A stretch of DNA of 64,000 nucleotides from Mantis religiosa. Lineage: Eukaryota; Arthropoda; Insecta; Mantodea; Mantidae. Positions 1 through 13,382 of this stretch are shown piece by piece (the stretch's first letter is position 1; each line of letters begins with the position of its first letter). The DNA lies in the NCBI GenBank assembly GCA_030765055.1, contig CM060953.1, forward strand, positions 106,264,185 to 106,328,184. The letters run 5' to 3'. The translations under genes were made by a program, and so were the position numbers. Below the pieces are notes generated by a model. The model was not told where the DNA came from. It did not search any database and saw only the letters and a program-made list of their open reading frames with translations.

Positions 1-1275
1 ACAGGATGTTAATGAACTATACAGAAATAATTTCAGCGATTGTAAATGTGACCACAGTAGAATTAAAATTACTTCAGTATTCTAATAGTTAGATGGGAAG
101 TTATGGGAGGATGAGTTACTATGGCAACGGCTGTGACTACACCTCTTGAAGGCTCTGGCCCATTACTTCGACCAATTAGGTCAGACTTCTCCCTTCACTC
201 CCTTCTCTAAGTGTCATTTTGGTGCCAATTAGTATGTTCCAGAATATTTATGAAACAGCGTCGATCCTATTACCTTTATTATATAGCATAGCATGATTTG
301 AGATTAACAGCACTGAGTTATGTATAGTTAGGTCACTGATATAAATGGATGTTACATAACAATGATTATTTCTGTATTTCCTGTCGATTAGTTTACAATG
401 AACATGAGTATGCTCTGTGGCATCTTGAGAATAAATTATTTCAGAAGGGCATGGTCAGAATAAATGTAGTGGTTTTCATTATAGATTCCATGGCACCATG
501 TCTGAAAAGAGAACTCAGCAGATGGATTAGTTCAATCATTTGGTTTTGGTTATATTATCCATACATAGAAAGAATGGTCCTATGAGTCTTTAAGTGTGTG
601 CTTTAGACTGAATGAAGGGGCAGTCACAATAGTGGGTACATGACAGAGGGAGTTAAAATGATTACTTGAGTGCTTGTAAAATATCACTACATGATGATTA
701 AAAGAAATTAAATAATCTGCACATACTACTTTTAAGATAAGTGGCGGGTGTCATATTTAAGGGTGAGTTGGGAAAACATCTGGATTCTACGACTTATAAC
801 GTGAGGCCACACGTGAGTTAAAAAAAAAAAAAAAAAAAAAAATCTGTGCGTTCTGTTGATTAGTGTTCTTTCGGTGATTTTCCTTGCTTTCTCCTCAAAT
901 TATTACCGTTATTGCAACTACTTATATTATCTTAGGATTTCTGTTTATTTATTCTCTTTCATACTAGCATCACTCTTCACTGTAAGCTGAGGGAGGGACG
1001 TCTTCCCCACAGCAAAATTTCACATACATACTTCGCAGTCATTATTCTTTACTATAAGCTAATGAAGGGTGGGCCCGCTCTCCCCTCATAGCGGAAAACT
1101 TTTCATTTACGCTACTTAGCAATTATTCAACTTTCATTTATAGTTGCTTATAGGGAAAACGCTCGCGCGGAAAGTCCTTTTTATATCACAACATATATGA
1201 TTATATCAAATCACCATGAGAGGCATACACAACCTGGGGATATCGCGTTCACCGAAGGATGTAGCCTCTGTCGTT

Positions 1276-1278
<3 letters not shown>
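1..1278. other. AT-rich intergenic DNA, no gene seen
   Basis: I see no convincing coding segment here. Short open frames, such as 349-585 on the plus strand, have no domain, no codon bias and no splice context. A 23-base poly-A run lies at 820-842 and may be the tail of an old retroposed copy. Confidence 0.6.

Positions 1279-1316
<38 letters not shown>
1279..1316. repeat. poly-A tract of about 38 bases
   Basis: This is an uninterrupted A run. Its length suits the tail of a young retroposon, but I do not recognise a SINE or LINE body to its left. Confidence 0.9.
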
Positions 1317-1320
<4 letters not shown>

Positions 1321-4300
1321 TATAGCTTGGAAGCTTAAAACTTTAGGATAGCATGGTATATGCGTATATATTCACTAAAATTGTCTCCGAAAATCTTGCG
1401 ATGGATTCGGAACAGAACAGAACATTATCTTAACAAATCCTAAGCATTTGGTCACGTCAACCATAACTTATAACTTAAGCACAGAGACTATAAGGTCAAA
1501 TTGAACTGATTTTAATGAAAAGCATGGTGTACCTCTGGTGTATTTTTAAAAGCATGGAGGGGAATAAAATGAGACAAAAGGATTATTTTTTATGATGGTG
1601 ATAGCAAAAGATAAGCGTATTAAAGCTTAAAATTGGAGTTTGAATTTTTATTAAGACTATAATAAGAAAAGTTACAATTGTATAGCATTCTTAGGAGCGA
1701 AGAAATTCGTGCCGTGTACAAAGGATATTTTACTTGTCACAAGTGTGATTTTGCTGTTGCATATATAATCTGGCTTGCTACGTCAGCGGTTCCCAAGCCA
1801 GCTTTTGCGGGAACTTCCGGTGTAAGCGGTGTTAGGAAAAGAAATAGATTGGAAAACTAAGAAGTTTACAGGAAGTACCGCTTGAATATCTTTCAAAATC
1901 AAAATAAAAAAAACATTCTTCTAGGAAACACAAAGAAAAAGAATCGTTACGTATGGGAGAACCTTTCATGTTAAAAACGGTAAGAAGCGGGAATGCGTTT
2001 TAAAGGAAATTAGGAACAGACTGTCGGCAATTATGCCTATATAAAGATAATCTCATTTCAGGGGGTTATTTTCGTGAAATAATGAAAGGACGTAATCGGT
2101 AATACGCCACTGAAATAAGCAAAGTAGTTATAAGGAGTTTCATTTGTAGGCTGAACTAGATTACAAACAAATGGAGTCAATAGCATAATAGGGCAGTAAA
2201 CCGTAAACATAAAAGTTTAAACAGAATTAGTTATTGATATCAGGTAGATTCACGGACAGTAGAAAGGAAAAATTTACTAGGTCCATTGTCTAAGCTGGTC
2301 ATGTTAGGTTGCTAAGAAGTATACACTCGTTGCAACGGACGTGCTAAGCTGAGGTCTGCAGTAGACGGTAAACGTGGGAGTAAACGAATCAGCAAAATTA
2401 CACAGATAGACGCTTACAGAAAGAACTAATGCCAATATGTTTTGCGCTGTCTGTCTTGAATGTAGTGCATAAATAATGTTTTATGCGTCGCGTAATTAGT
2501 TAAAATTGTATACGGAAAATTCGTTAAACAGGTAACGTCAAAGAGCAAATATAAATGTGTGATTTGGAAGGAAATGCGTGTTAGTTGTCGGATAGAAACT
2601 GTATTTGTGTGGATATAGTGAATGTTGTCCAAAGTAAAAGTACAAATGTATATTCGAAAAAAAGGTATTCGGAAACGATTGAAGTTACGAATTTATTACG
2701 ACAAAAATACAGTAAGGTGAAAAGAGGAATTTTCATGGATTAGCTGTTAGCCGATCGCAAGGTGAGTAAAATAAATTGAAACAACTATATCATTTGCACT
2801 GAAATTTCAAAGTGAAATAGAATCGTCACTAATTAAATAAGTGTGACTTAGAGAAGGTTAAATATTAATTTGGGTTTGGAAAGATCATATTAGTACAAAC
2901 AAGCGAGGTACTATGCCAAATATGGAGTGTTATTTTGTTTGTAATGAAATTAAAGTTAATTGTGCCTTATATGTCTTGCATTCGTACATTGTATCGAGGA
3001 GGATCACATTTTGGAAAAAATAAATTTTTGTGTGCTAATTTAATGTAAAAAGTGAATAAATAAAATTAAATATAACTGACAAGGGAGGTAACGAAATAAT
3101 TTGTTTTCATAAAAAAACATGAGCATACACTGTAAAATGTGGAATTTCGTGCATTTGTATTTTGGAGAAAAATCTTCTATCGTGATTCATAGGTCCCATT
3201 GTGCCAAAACATTAGGTATGGATGAATAACATGTTAGTTTTCGGAGTTGTTTTAAAATTTTGAAACCGGGTGTGTCATCATCGGTGAAATTATAAAATTG
3301 GCATATTCATAAACAGTGTTTAATATTATGTAATTAGCTGTTAGACATAAGAAGAAAATCATGGTTTGCTCAAGATTAACAGTTAGGAAAATATAGTTTT
3401 AATTATTAAATTATACTTAAAGGTTGAATGAACACTGGATTTAAAATAAATTATGTTAACTTCACATGGAATTTTATTCTGAAAATTTTATCATGAAGGC
3501 TTAAAGTTTCTGTTATTAATTATAAGAAAAACTACATATAGGGTTGAGGATTTTAAAAACCGGAAAGAAACTTGAAAATACTCTAGTGTTGTCTCTAGGA
3601 GTTATAATTAATAATCTAATAATGGTATTTGCTATTCAGAACACAGTCGTAATTGTTTCTGTTGTCCTTTTTGTTTGTAGAATTATTATAACATTTTTTA
3701 AGGGAATTTGTTTAAAAGATTACTGGAGACTGACAGGAATAAATGCGTTAAATAAGTGTAAGAAATGTGTGTAACGTGTAAAGACGAAGAATAACATTCA
3801 AACGTTGTGGTATTGACCTCTTGGGGGAAACTTCACATGCTATAAACTACTATATTATGAAACCCATGTTAGAATACCGAGTCCATGAATAAGAATTATA
3901 TACTTTGCTAGTATAAGTTCGGCAGGTAATGTACTGAAAGTGAAAATTAGAAATCTTTAATCGCAGTAGAAATATAGATAAAAATTAGTGAGGCTATTAT
4001 TTGAAATTTGATTATGCTGTGATTGTTTTTTCTTAGGTTATTGGTTTACGTTACCATCTATATTAAGTTTGGAAGCTAGAGAAGTAGTTTAAAAACCTTT
4101 AGTGTTTCAGTGAGGGTTATAAAATGTGTGTATGTGTCTTTGCTTTCCAGGATATATTTTAAGAATAAAAAAGTTGTGTGGGTTGTTATGACTTTAAGGA
4201 ATTCAGATTAATAATAAAATCATATTATTGAACGAGAATTTACATGAAATATTGCAAAAGTAGTGGAAACCGATTTTGGATTTTCTGTAGATTTATTTCT

Positions 4301-4492
4301 TATATGTGTAGGCATAAACGATTTACAATAAAGTGATGCAATTAGAAAAACGAGGTTTCACATAAATAATAAACATGGACAAACCTTAGAGAGGGGAAAT
4401 TAAATTAATGTGATCATTAACAAACGGTATGACTTACTTTAATATATCTAATGTCAGAAATATTACTCTGATCAACTTACTGTACAGTAGAC
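1317..4492. other. 3.2 kb AT-rich stretch, no gene or repeat recognised
   Basis: Small frames at 1678-1860, 2426-2632 and 3544-3774 show no recognisable domain. The stretch lacks the SINE, LTR and LINE signatures common elsewhere in the window. It may be intronic or intergenic. Confidence 0.5.
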
Positions 4493-5722
<1,230 letters not shown>

Positions 5723-6189
5723 TTAAGCATAGTCAAAGTTGTACAAGTAAGCAAACATGTCCTGTCCTAATCGGCCTTCAAAGATTCCTGGGGCAATGAC
5801 TAGACGTGTGAACGACATTTCTAAAGACAATGGAGATTTATTGTTTACGTTCTTCCGAGTTGAAGAACTCTTCTGGGGAACTGTATGATTAATTATTTCG
5901 TTATTTAGTGCCATCTTGGAAGCTAAATTTGAGGGGACTGGTGGAACTTGTATATCAAAGGAACATGCAGTTAAATCTCCTATACCTAAATTTCTTCGTT
6001 TGTCAGGAATGTATGGAACAGGTGATAATTTACTAACTCGGCGGGAGGTTCTAACTGTCACTTTGTGCATATATCTCCAAAGTTTTAGGACATCAGGTGG
6101 AAGATTTTTAATGTCGTCGGAGGTTAGGTTATAAGTTTGAACTAACTTATTAAAAGAAAATGGTGGTCCGGAGTGAGTTAACAAATTTG
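5723..6189 (-). CDS. candidate terminal coding exon, unknown product
   Basis: A minus-strand frame of about 155 codons runs to a stop codon and stands out from its AT-rich surroundings. It starts with no ATG; an in-frame stop lies just upstream and an AG acceptor-like site (CTCAG) sits next to 6190, so I read it as a possible last exon. The polypyrimidine tract before that site is weak. The product begins with Leu/Thr/Asn-containing helical sequence (residues 10-45, including DDIKNLPPDVLKLWRYMHKV), then a basic stretch and a Pro/Val segment, and ends in an aromatic YLYNFDY-type tail. I recognise no domain, transmembrane segment or signal peptide. It could also be part of an uncharacterised transposon or a chance frame. 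Confidence 0.35.
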
Positions 6190-6600
6190 CTGAGTTGCGG
6201 TTCTATCATGTGTGACTTGGGACGTTAAGTCCAGATAGGGGTAATTGGCCAATAACTTAGAAGTGGTTACAAAAGTCATCAGCCCACAGCACAAAACATC
6301 AAATACACACAAAACATATGACAATATAGAAGATACAATCTCTACGTTAGGACAAAAAATGCAAAGGCAATAAGCCAGAAAAAACTATGTATTAATAATC
6401 TATATTCATAACACCAAAAGATTGCATCATCACAATATCAACCTGAAATCAATGAACAAACAGAACTACATTTCTAATCTTTGAGTTCGCAAAAAGCGTT
6501 TTTCAAGTTAGAAAACATAAAAATGGTGTTTGACATTATTTATTATGTCTGCTATTGGAAAAATCTATGCCTGACAAAATTATAATTACAAAAATATTTA

Positions 6601-6842
6601 GCCCGACTCGGTAGCGTAGGTGGTAGCATGTCTGCCTCACGTTCAAGAGGTCCCGAGTTCGAATCTCGGTCATGGTGAGTTACCTGGATAAGGTTGTTTC
6701 CGTGGTTTTCCCTTATCCTGAAAGACGAATGTCAGGTGACTCTAAGCTCCATGGACCCCGGACTCATTTGAGCATCATTTCACCAATTTCATTCACCGTG
6801 CGATATGACTTAACGTTGGAGGACGTAAATTGCTAAAAAAAG
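6601..6842 (+). mobile_element. tRNA-derived SINE, family A, copy 1
   Basis: The head has a pol III A box (GGTAGCGTAGGTGGTAGC) and a B box (GAGTTCGAATC), followed by a tRNA-unrelated body shared with copies at 11679, 24047, 41066 and 44138. A 12-bp target-site duplication, acaaaaatattt, flanks it at 6588-6599 and 6843-6854. This is direct evidence of insertion by LINE-mediated retroposition and fixes both ends. Confidence 0.93.
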
Positions 6843-7043
6843 ACAAAAATATTTGTGAATTACAATATTTTACTCATAATAAAACTGATTTCACACTTGT
6901 AAAATAATCTAGGTTTAGGATGGTTTGTTAAGATACGATTATGATTAAACTTGAAAATGATATATTTAATAAAAGTAGCAATAAAATTTAAGCAAAATTA
7001 AGAGATTTTGAGATTTGAAAATTGTTGTTTAACCATTGCAAAA

Positions 7044-7330
7044 TGCAACACCCTGGTACTCTGCCATACAAATACATGAAGATAGGGCGGTTGATAGGAC
7101 CTACAAGAGGTTCAGAGGTACAGGGAGAGAAGTTTGGAGGTATAGGAGTCGTTATCTACATTTGCAAACGCAAACCCCGGCGCTCCGCCATATGCTGTAT
7201 GAAGGTAGGGGGTTGGGAGGTACAGGGATCGAAACCATATTTCTGACCTTAAGGGTGGTAGAAACCTGGCGCCTCGACCATATGTTGTGGAGCAGGATTG
7301 TAAGGGGGGTAAAAGACTTACAAACCTAAT
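7044..7330. repeat. degenerate tandem repeat, about three units
   Basis: Related segments starting near 7044, 7169 and 7262 share a core of the form CAACCCTGGCGCTCCGCCATA, followed by ATGAAGGTAGGG-like sequence. Unit lengths are unequal (about 125, 93 and 68 bp) and divergence is high. It is more GC-rich than its flanks. The short frames across it look like by-products. Confidence 0.4.
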
Positions 7331-7764
7331 TTGCACCTGGGGTGTAGCTACTGAAAGGGTAGAGCGAAAGAAACATCTAAGTCAAACTGAACTGAATAAC
7401 TATATTTCAGAGATGCCTAGTGTTTCTACAGGGCACTCCCTATATCTGGATGAGATCAGGGGAGCTTTGGTAACATTTAAATACATAATGACAAAATGCA
7501 ACTTTACCTTTGGCGATGTGTTGTTTGTATGGCTTGAACCTTGTGACTGTCAAAAGGTGTACGATCTGGTACGACCTGCTGGCTATCTTACTTGTGGTAG
7601 CACTTTGAAATAAACTCTTGTTGATTCTTACAGAGACCAAGTCCCCTCTGAAATCTCTGTCAAGTCTCTCCCACGGGGGTCTAACTCAACCAAGCTTAAA
7701 TAGGGGTCCTACCAAAAATCAACTCAGCGATTCCCACGCTAAATGTTGATTTGCACCATATTGT

Positions 7765-7945
7765 GCAATCATTGTTTTAAATCATTGAGAACATGTTTAA
7801 ACCTGTTACTGACCGACTAGGCATTATTTCCCTTGATAAGCAGAATGTGTGATTCATTGTTTAAAACATGGAGAACAAGTTGAGGCCTGTTACAGGCCAC
7901 CTGTAAATTATTTCCCTAAGCCAGCAGGATGGATGATTCACTAGT
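7765..7945. repeat. imperfect 83-86 bp tandem duplication
   Basis: Two units start near 7766 and 7851, and the beginning of a third lies near 7934. Shared landmarks are a CATTGTTTTAAA-like start, GAGAACA, CCTGTTAC and a TTATTTCCCT block. The segment lies just upstream of the jockey-like ORF1 remnant and may belong to its 5' part. Confidence 0.55.
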
Positions 7946-8119
7946 TCAAAGTACATGTTTTGCCAGTCAGCAGAATTTACGCTTGATCACACAGATTTCA
8001 CATACAGATGTGCCCAGACTGAAGGCATCAAAAATAAATGTTACAGAATAATGATTACAGAAATTTCCAAATCTTGCTCAGTCTATACACGCAACAATAT
8101 GTGAGCAATATCACATATC

Positions 8120-8931
8120 AACGTAGTGTTGCAAGACAAAGGAAACGTTGGCTCATTTAACACGCAGCACTGGACAGTAATGAAGTTAAATTCAAATTTG
8201 ACTTTGTCGATGGCTACAGAACAGCAGTTCGGTATCTTGAACAACAAATAGCAGAAGACCACGCTTCTGAAATCTGCACGAAATTTTTGAGTAGTTATTA
8301 GAGGTTTACACCCCACTTGCGATGTTAGCGAAGTAATGACTGAAGTAAGGAAACAAGGCCATGAACCCGTCCAAATGATTGCAGCTTTCCATCCAGTTAC
8401 TAAAATTCCACTGCCACTTTTGTTCCTAATTCTAAAACCAAATGCCAACAGTGAAGAAGTATATCAGCTAACAAACTGTAGTTAAATTATGACTAACAAA
8501 GCTCAGACGCACTGTAATTCAGTGCCTTAACAGTCAGGAATACGGACGTACAAGAAATTATGGTCACAAGTACTCTATCTGTGTTAAATGTAATGGTGGG
8601 CACCGTACTGCGTAGTGCACTAAATCTAGTTATGCACCTCCTATCTGTACCGACTGCAAGGAACAGCATACTGCGAATTATAAGATTTGCTCTGTACATT
8701 TAAAACTGCAAAGAGTTGGTGCTACAAATTCTCACAAACCTCAAGTATCAAATTCTAGCAATGCTGATCTTCCCTTAAGCTTCACCAGTGAGATACAATT
8801 TCCAAGACTTCTATCACCAAGGAACACTAGAGAGGAACATCTTTCGCAACTGCCATCACCAAAATCTCAGCATACAAATAAACTATATATCCACACATGT
8901 GCGCCAGAAGAAAATGAAACAATTCACATAC
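8120..8931 (+). pseudogene. jockey-like LINE ORF1 (gag) remnant
   Basis: In shifting plus-strand frames I can read the nucleic-acid-binding region of a jockey-clade ORF1. A segment around 8285-8480 contains IRGLHPTCDVSEV and KIPLPLFLLILKP, which matches the PRE_C2HC domain that precedes zinc knuckles in these gag-like proteins. It is followed at about 8500-8700 by CCHC-type knuckles of the form CVKCNGGHRTA and CTDCKEQHTANYKIC. Stops and frameshifts break the frame throughout, so this is a dead copy. The coding trace resumes after the foldback repeat at 9611, which shows the repeat inserted into this LINE. The upstream limit is uncertain. Confidence 0.8.
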
Positions 8932-9610
8932 TTGATGGATAGAGTCAACATGAAAGATTCAATGGCATGGCCGGGATTTGAGCCACGGATCTCCTGGTTT
9001 CCGTCCAGTCGCTCTTAACCTTTGAGCTACCATGGCCAACGTGCCTTCCTAACATTAAATTCTCCAGTTAACTCATATTTCCCCGGTAGACCACTAGGGG
9101 CTCTCGTATCCGAGATACACCGTTTGTGCCGACTTACTATCGTAAGTACTTAAGTCCCAGACTTCATCATTTAACTCTTATTATTTTAGCTAATTGATGG
9201 AAATTAATCATTTCTCCACACTAGACGTATATACGCTAAGATATTTGATGGATAGAGTCAACATGAAAAATTCAATGCCATGGCCGGGATTTGAGCCACG
9301 GATCTCCTGGTTAAATGATGAAGTCTGGGACTTAAGTACTTACGATAGTTGACTCTATCCATCAAATATCTTAGCGTATATACGTCTAGTGTGGAGAAAT
9401 GATTAATTTCCATCAATTAACTAAAATAATAAGAGTTAAATGATGAAGTCTGGGACTTAGGTACTTACGATAGTAAGTCGGCACAAACGGTGTATCTCGG
9501 ATACGAGAGCCCCTAGTGGTCTACCGGGGAAATATGAGTTAACTGGAGAATTTAATGTTAGGAAGGCACGTTGGCCATGGTAGCTCAAAGGTTAAGAGCG
9601 ACTGGACGGA
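8932..9610. repeat. foldback repeat with tRNA-like core inserted in a LINE
   Basis: Arms of about 263 bp (9000-9262 and 9348-9610) are near-perfect reverse complements around an 85-bp spacer. A direct repeat is overlaid: 8934-9000 recurs at 9247-9313 with a period of 313 bp, and 9312-9348 recurs at 9437-9473. Each arm has a tRNA-like segment with an A box (GGTAGCTCAAAGGTTAAG) and part of the B box region; the whole tRNA-like unit is about 75 bp, but its T stem does not pair fully. The arrangement fits two head-to-head copies of a 313-bp SINE-like or satellite unit joined by template switching. Confidence 0.85.
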
Positions 9611-10330
9611 TCCTTCAACCGCTTATTCAAACTATGACTCATATATTACCTCGACTACTAAGTAAATAGTACCAAATATGGGAAAACATATTTGCACTTG
9701 GAGCTGCAGAGTTTTTAATAATAAATTTCATGAGTTAAAGCAGTTCTTAAAAATTATTCAATAGACATATTGATAGCTACCAAAACCAAATTGGCACCTC
9801 ATATAGTCTGCAGAATACCGGAATATCACATATATAGAGCTGACCACCCGAATCGCGACAGGAATGGAAGTTCAGGGTACTAGTACACCTGTCATTATCT
9901 CATAGCGAGCTTCCTCTGATAATAGAGCAGGAATATGAGATCTCGGTATCACGAGCATTTTGAATGATACAAATTATTTTATTGGACCTTTTTATATGCA
10001 CTAAGTAATAGGCTCGTGGCTACGGACTCAGGAGAATAATACATGAAATGAAATCTCCCTACATTCTTAGAGAAGATTTCAATAGCAAACATCCTCGTTT
10101 GGGTTCAAATGTAAGTAATCCCAAAGGAAAGCTTTTAGAACTATCGTTTTCGAATAGAAAATATGAACCCTATTGAGCTTACACATTATCCAGATGATGG
10201 AAGTACTCCTGATGTCATTGACTCCTTTATAGGTGGAAATGTCTCTACCTTCTGTTCAACACCGAGAGTAATTCATAAATTAAGGTCAGATCACTAAATG
10301 TCTCTATGCATGTAGGACAAATATGACATA
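9611..10330 (+). pseudogene. jockey-like LINE ORF2 endonuclease remnant
   Basis: This continues the LINE interrupted at 8932. Broken plus-strand frames resemble an apurinic-like (APE) endonuclease domain. Near 10070-10130 there is a DFNSKHPRLGSNVSNPKGKL segment corresponding to the conserved GDFNAKH block. Near 10175-10220 there is THYPDDGSTPDVID, and near 10270-10300 an RSDH motif followed by a stop where the family has SDHxP. The reverse transcriptase part is absent, so the copy is truncated at its 3' side. Confidence 0.8.
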
Positions 10331-10760
10331 TAGGAGAAATTCAACGCTAATAAGACATCTTTTTTACTAGGATTCGTATACAAATACTCTGAATTTACTA
10401 ACAGATACCCAAATTCCTCTCAAAACACATAAAGATATAGATAAAGCAGTTTCTATAACATCAAGCATTGACTTTCATCAACCGTCTTAATTATATGCCG
10501 CTGATCTAAGTCGTTAGATACATTTTTGACGAAACGAAAAGTAACGAAGCATTACTTATTTAAACGGTAGTTAGTGGACTGTTGTTGAAAAATTTTATTA
10601 TGTAATCCTTGGATGGTACTGAATTGAAATTCTAAGTTGAGTATTTAAGTGATCTTTAAATTTTACTGTTCTGTAATGTAGTATTGGATAATTTCCTAAC
10701 AAATTAAATTGAAATGGATTTCTATTAAATCAGCCAGATGCATTTTTTAAATACATGTAC
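10331..10760. other. no gene seen
   Basis: AT-rich sequence between the LINE remnant and a solo LTR. It ends in the ATAT target duplication at 10761-10764. I recognise no coding trace. Confidence 0.5.
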
Positions 10761-10764
10761 ATAT

Positions 10765-11334
10765 TGTGACTTTGTGGGATCGTAGAATTAAAAGGCCGAG
10801 TTGCAGAAATTAGAAATCTCCTTTATTTTGTCGAAATGCACTGTTCAATTCCCACGTAACAACATTACATCACACAACACAATCTTCCAAGGTCGATGAT
10901 AACTGCGTCCAGTTCAGCTCTCTTTACAACAACACTCTTGCTACAAAACTAACTCTGCTTACTCACTCTTATTTAAAACTGACTCATCATCTTTTTATAC
11001 ACCCATTCATGAATTCCATTCTGTCAGTCACTAAATTTTTCTGGAATAAACGAGGCATCTAACGCCGTAATCCGAATATTCTAACACCTTCCAGAAACGT
11101 GAAACCCTATCTGGGCCGCCAAGTCTTTCACCTCTGTGATAGACTATCTGCCTCTTGTTTATCGGCGCTATGGTTAATTGTCAGCGCTCTTTGAAAGCTA
11201 GCCGCCTATCAGTTCCTTTGTGTACACTAGCCGCGCGATCGTAAACTGCTTATGCAAGCTGTTTATTACCGTGAAACTTTATCCGTCATTTATTATCTAA
11301 TTGCTCCGACATTTCTATGTCCATTGCCATGACA
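10765..11334 (-). mobile_element. solo LTR, ATAT-targeting gypsy family (570 bp)
   Basis: On the plus strand it starts TGTGACTTTGTGGG and ends CCATGACA, and it is flanked by ATAT at 10761-10764 and 11335-11338. The first 100 bp match the ends of the LTRs of the gypsy element at 45409-47984, including the GAATTAAAAGGCCGAGTTGC block. Sense orientation is minus, judged from that element. It contains no internal coding region, so it is probably a recombination product. Confidence 0.88.
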
Positions 11335-11338
11335 ATAT

Positions 11339-11665
11339 GGATTTTGTTTCTAAATCTTCTACTTTAGTTCTACGAAGTTTCAATATTAGTATGATCTCTT
11401 AAGGCGTATTCCGTGGCTATCTATTCTTAAGCCTTAGTTCATATAAAATTATATCAGAAAAGAGAAGTGGTGGTCTCTACTAAAGTGAACAAACTATACA
11501 GGAATCTTGAAATACCAAAGTAGCTCCTGAGGTGCAGTAAAAGATGGAGAGACCCATTATATGGATTTTATGCTCTTAAACAGCTTGAAGTCAGAAACCC
11601 TAGCTTTATAATTTTTAAGCCTCGGAATTTCCTTGTTTGCTTATTCTTATGCTCGCATTGTTTCA
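11339..11665. other. no gene seen
   Basis: AT-rich spacer between the solo LTR and SINE A copy 2. No coding or structural signal is recognised. Confidence 0.5.
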
Positions 11666-11678
11666 CAGTATGTGCTTT

Positions 11679-11924
11679 TTTTTTTTTTTGTAATTTTACG
11701 TCCTCCAACTCCTTAAGTCATATCGGACGGTGAATGAAATGGGTGATATGATCTCAAATGTGTCCAGGGTCCATGGAGCTTAGAGCTACCCGACATTCGT
11801 CTGTAAAGATAAGGGAAAACCCCGGAAAAAACCTTATCCAGGTAACTCACCCTGACCGAGATTCGAACTCGGGACCTCTTGAACGTGAGGCAGACATGCT
11901 ACCATCTACGCTACCGAGGCGGGC
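11679..11924 (-). mobile_element. tRNA-derived SINE, family A, copy 2
   Basis: This is a reverse-oriented copy of the family. The tRNA-like head is at the right end (11830-11924) and the A-rich tail is seen as a T run at the left. A 13-bp target-site duplication, cagtatgtgcttt, flanks it at 11666-11678 and 11925-11937. Confidence 0.93.
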
Positions 11925-11937
11925 CAGTATGTGCTTT

Positions 11938-13378
11938 ATGGCATAAATCAATGACTGGGCTTTGCGCGTAAGGGAATAAAAATTGAAATGAATTTGGCTG
12001 ACAGCTTTGCCAGAAAGTTATTATACAATATTATTCCTCTGAACATAGTAAGCAATGAATTAATTTCGCCTAATCCGTGGGATAATTATAAAATTCATAT
12101 TTATTTTTTACTAACAGAATACTTAAGAGTGAAAACAACTTTCTTGTTTTGAAATAATGGCTGCATATAACGGAGCATACTTTTAATACAGCATAAAGCA
12201 GCAGAGCAATAATAAAATAATTAAGAACTGTAGAACTGATTTATAAGTTTGCAGGAAATCTCTCCACATACTATATACTTTAAAGCTTCATTTCTGAAAT
12301 TAAACTTTCAAAGAATTGAAGGAAATGTAGAGTTTTAGAAAGTTCCCAATTGAAACCCGGACCCAGACCACTGTTACAGAATTCACCCCAGTTCCAATTT
12401 AAGCATATATACTTGCTGCGGTGATAAGAGAGACATCACCGTCCTGCCTGAACCTTCTTCGCCAGATAATTGCAATGTTTCCTACCTACACTGCTCAGAA
12501 AATTATGAAAGCTCTGTACTTCCTTGGTGCACATCGTCATTTTGAACCGTATCTGAACCTCCACAGTACTGCTCCAATGGACATCTTCCTTGTATCGTTG
12601 GTACAGTACTGCCAAGATACACAGCATGGCACGAATTATTGTTTTGTAACTACATGTTTAAGGTTTTCATTTTCTGCTCGTACATAATTTTCGGGAGATT
12701 CATTTCATTCACCCGAATTTCAGTTCACTACCTTATTCTTGTGGCTATCGCAAATGAATACCAAAAACAGCATTTTATAGCAATATTGTATATTACTACA
12801 ATATTTTATTTCTAAAATTCACTTTGCTGTAGTCTTGAGAACATTTTGTTAGGAATGACTTCAAATTATTCTGATAACATGCGGCGTTTATAAGCTATGT
12901 TTAAAAAATAGTAAACTATATAAAAATTAAGTTCAAAATTAACAAGGAAAACAATAGCTTGTTTTAAAATTTGTTGAATAGATCCGTAAAGTCACTCACC
13001 TGATTAAAACAGAACTTTAAACAATACAAATTTGTGAATTGCTTACTTACGGCAATTAGAATAACCTAAGCTTTGTTATTTAATAAGCTCTGTTATTTCT
13101 GATTGTGATTTGGCATGTAGCTTACGCATCCTGTTATTCTTAATGTAGATTTCAGCGGTAAGTACCATATTTCAGTTTACCATGTCTTAAATATATTTTT
13201 TCTGAATCTAAACATATGTATAGAATTTTATTTCGGTGTGGAAGGCTTCTTCCCTTGAAAGAATTTTCACTTACCTTGTATTGTATGAGATAGATAGAAT
13301 AACATAAAAAGGCAGGACGTATTAGAAAAAGAAGAAGAAGAAAAATGAATATTAAAATCTCCTAAAGGCACTCACTGA
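11938..13378. other. AT-rich DNA with one GC-richer patch
   Basis: It is mostly featureless except for the candidate coding patch at 12421-12687, listed separately. It ends at the ATAT duplication of the next LTR. Confidence 0.5.
12421..12687 (+). CDS. weak candidate exon, strand and product uncertain
   Basis: A patch of about 230 bp is richer in GC than its flanks and is open in one plus-strand frame (88 codons) and one minus-strand frame (12436-12627, 63 codons, ending in KKVQAGR). The minus frame is preceded by an acceptor-like TTGGCAG; the plus frame has no clear splice site. I recognise no domain in either translation. It may be an isolated exon or a fragment of an unknown transposon. 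Confidence 0.2.
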   Translation: MIRETSPSCLNLLRQIIAMFPTYTAQKIMKALYFLGAHRHFEPYLNLHSTAPMDIFLVSLVQYCQDTQHGTNYCFVTTCLRFSFSART

Positions 13379-13382
13379 ATAT

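Noticed and set aside
8083..8448. 121-residue minus-strand frame
   Set aside because: Antisense to the jockey-like ORF1 remnant, whose PRE_C2HC and zinc-knuckle text is on the plus strand.
11830..11924. True tRNA gene (and similar heads at 6601, 24220, 41066, 61560)
   Set aside because: A and B boxes are present, but the acceptor and anticodon stems do not pair and each is joined to a shared SINE body.
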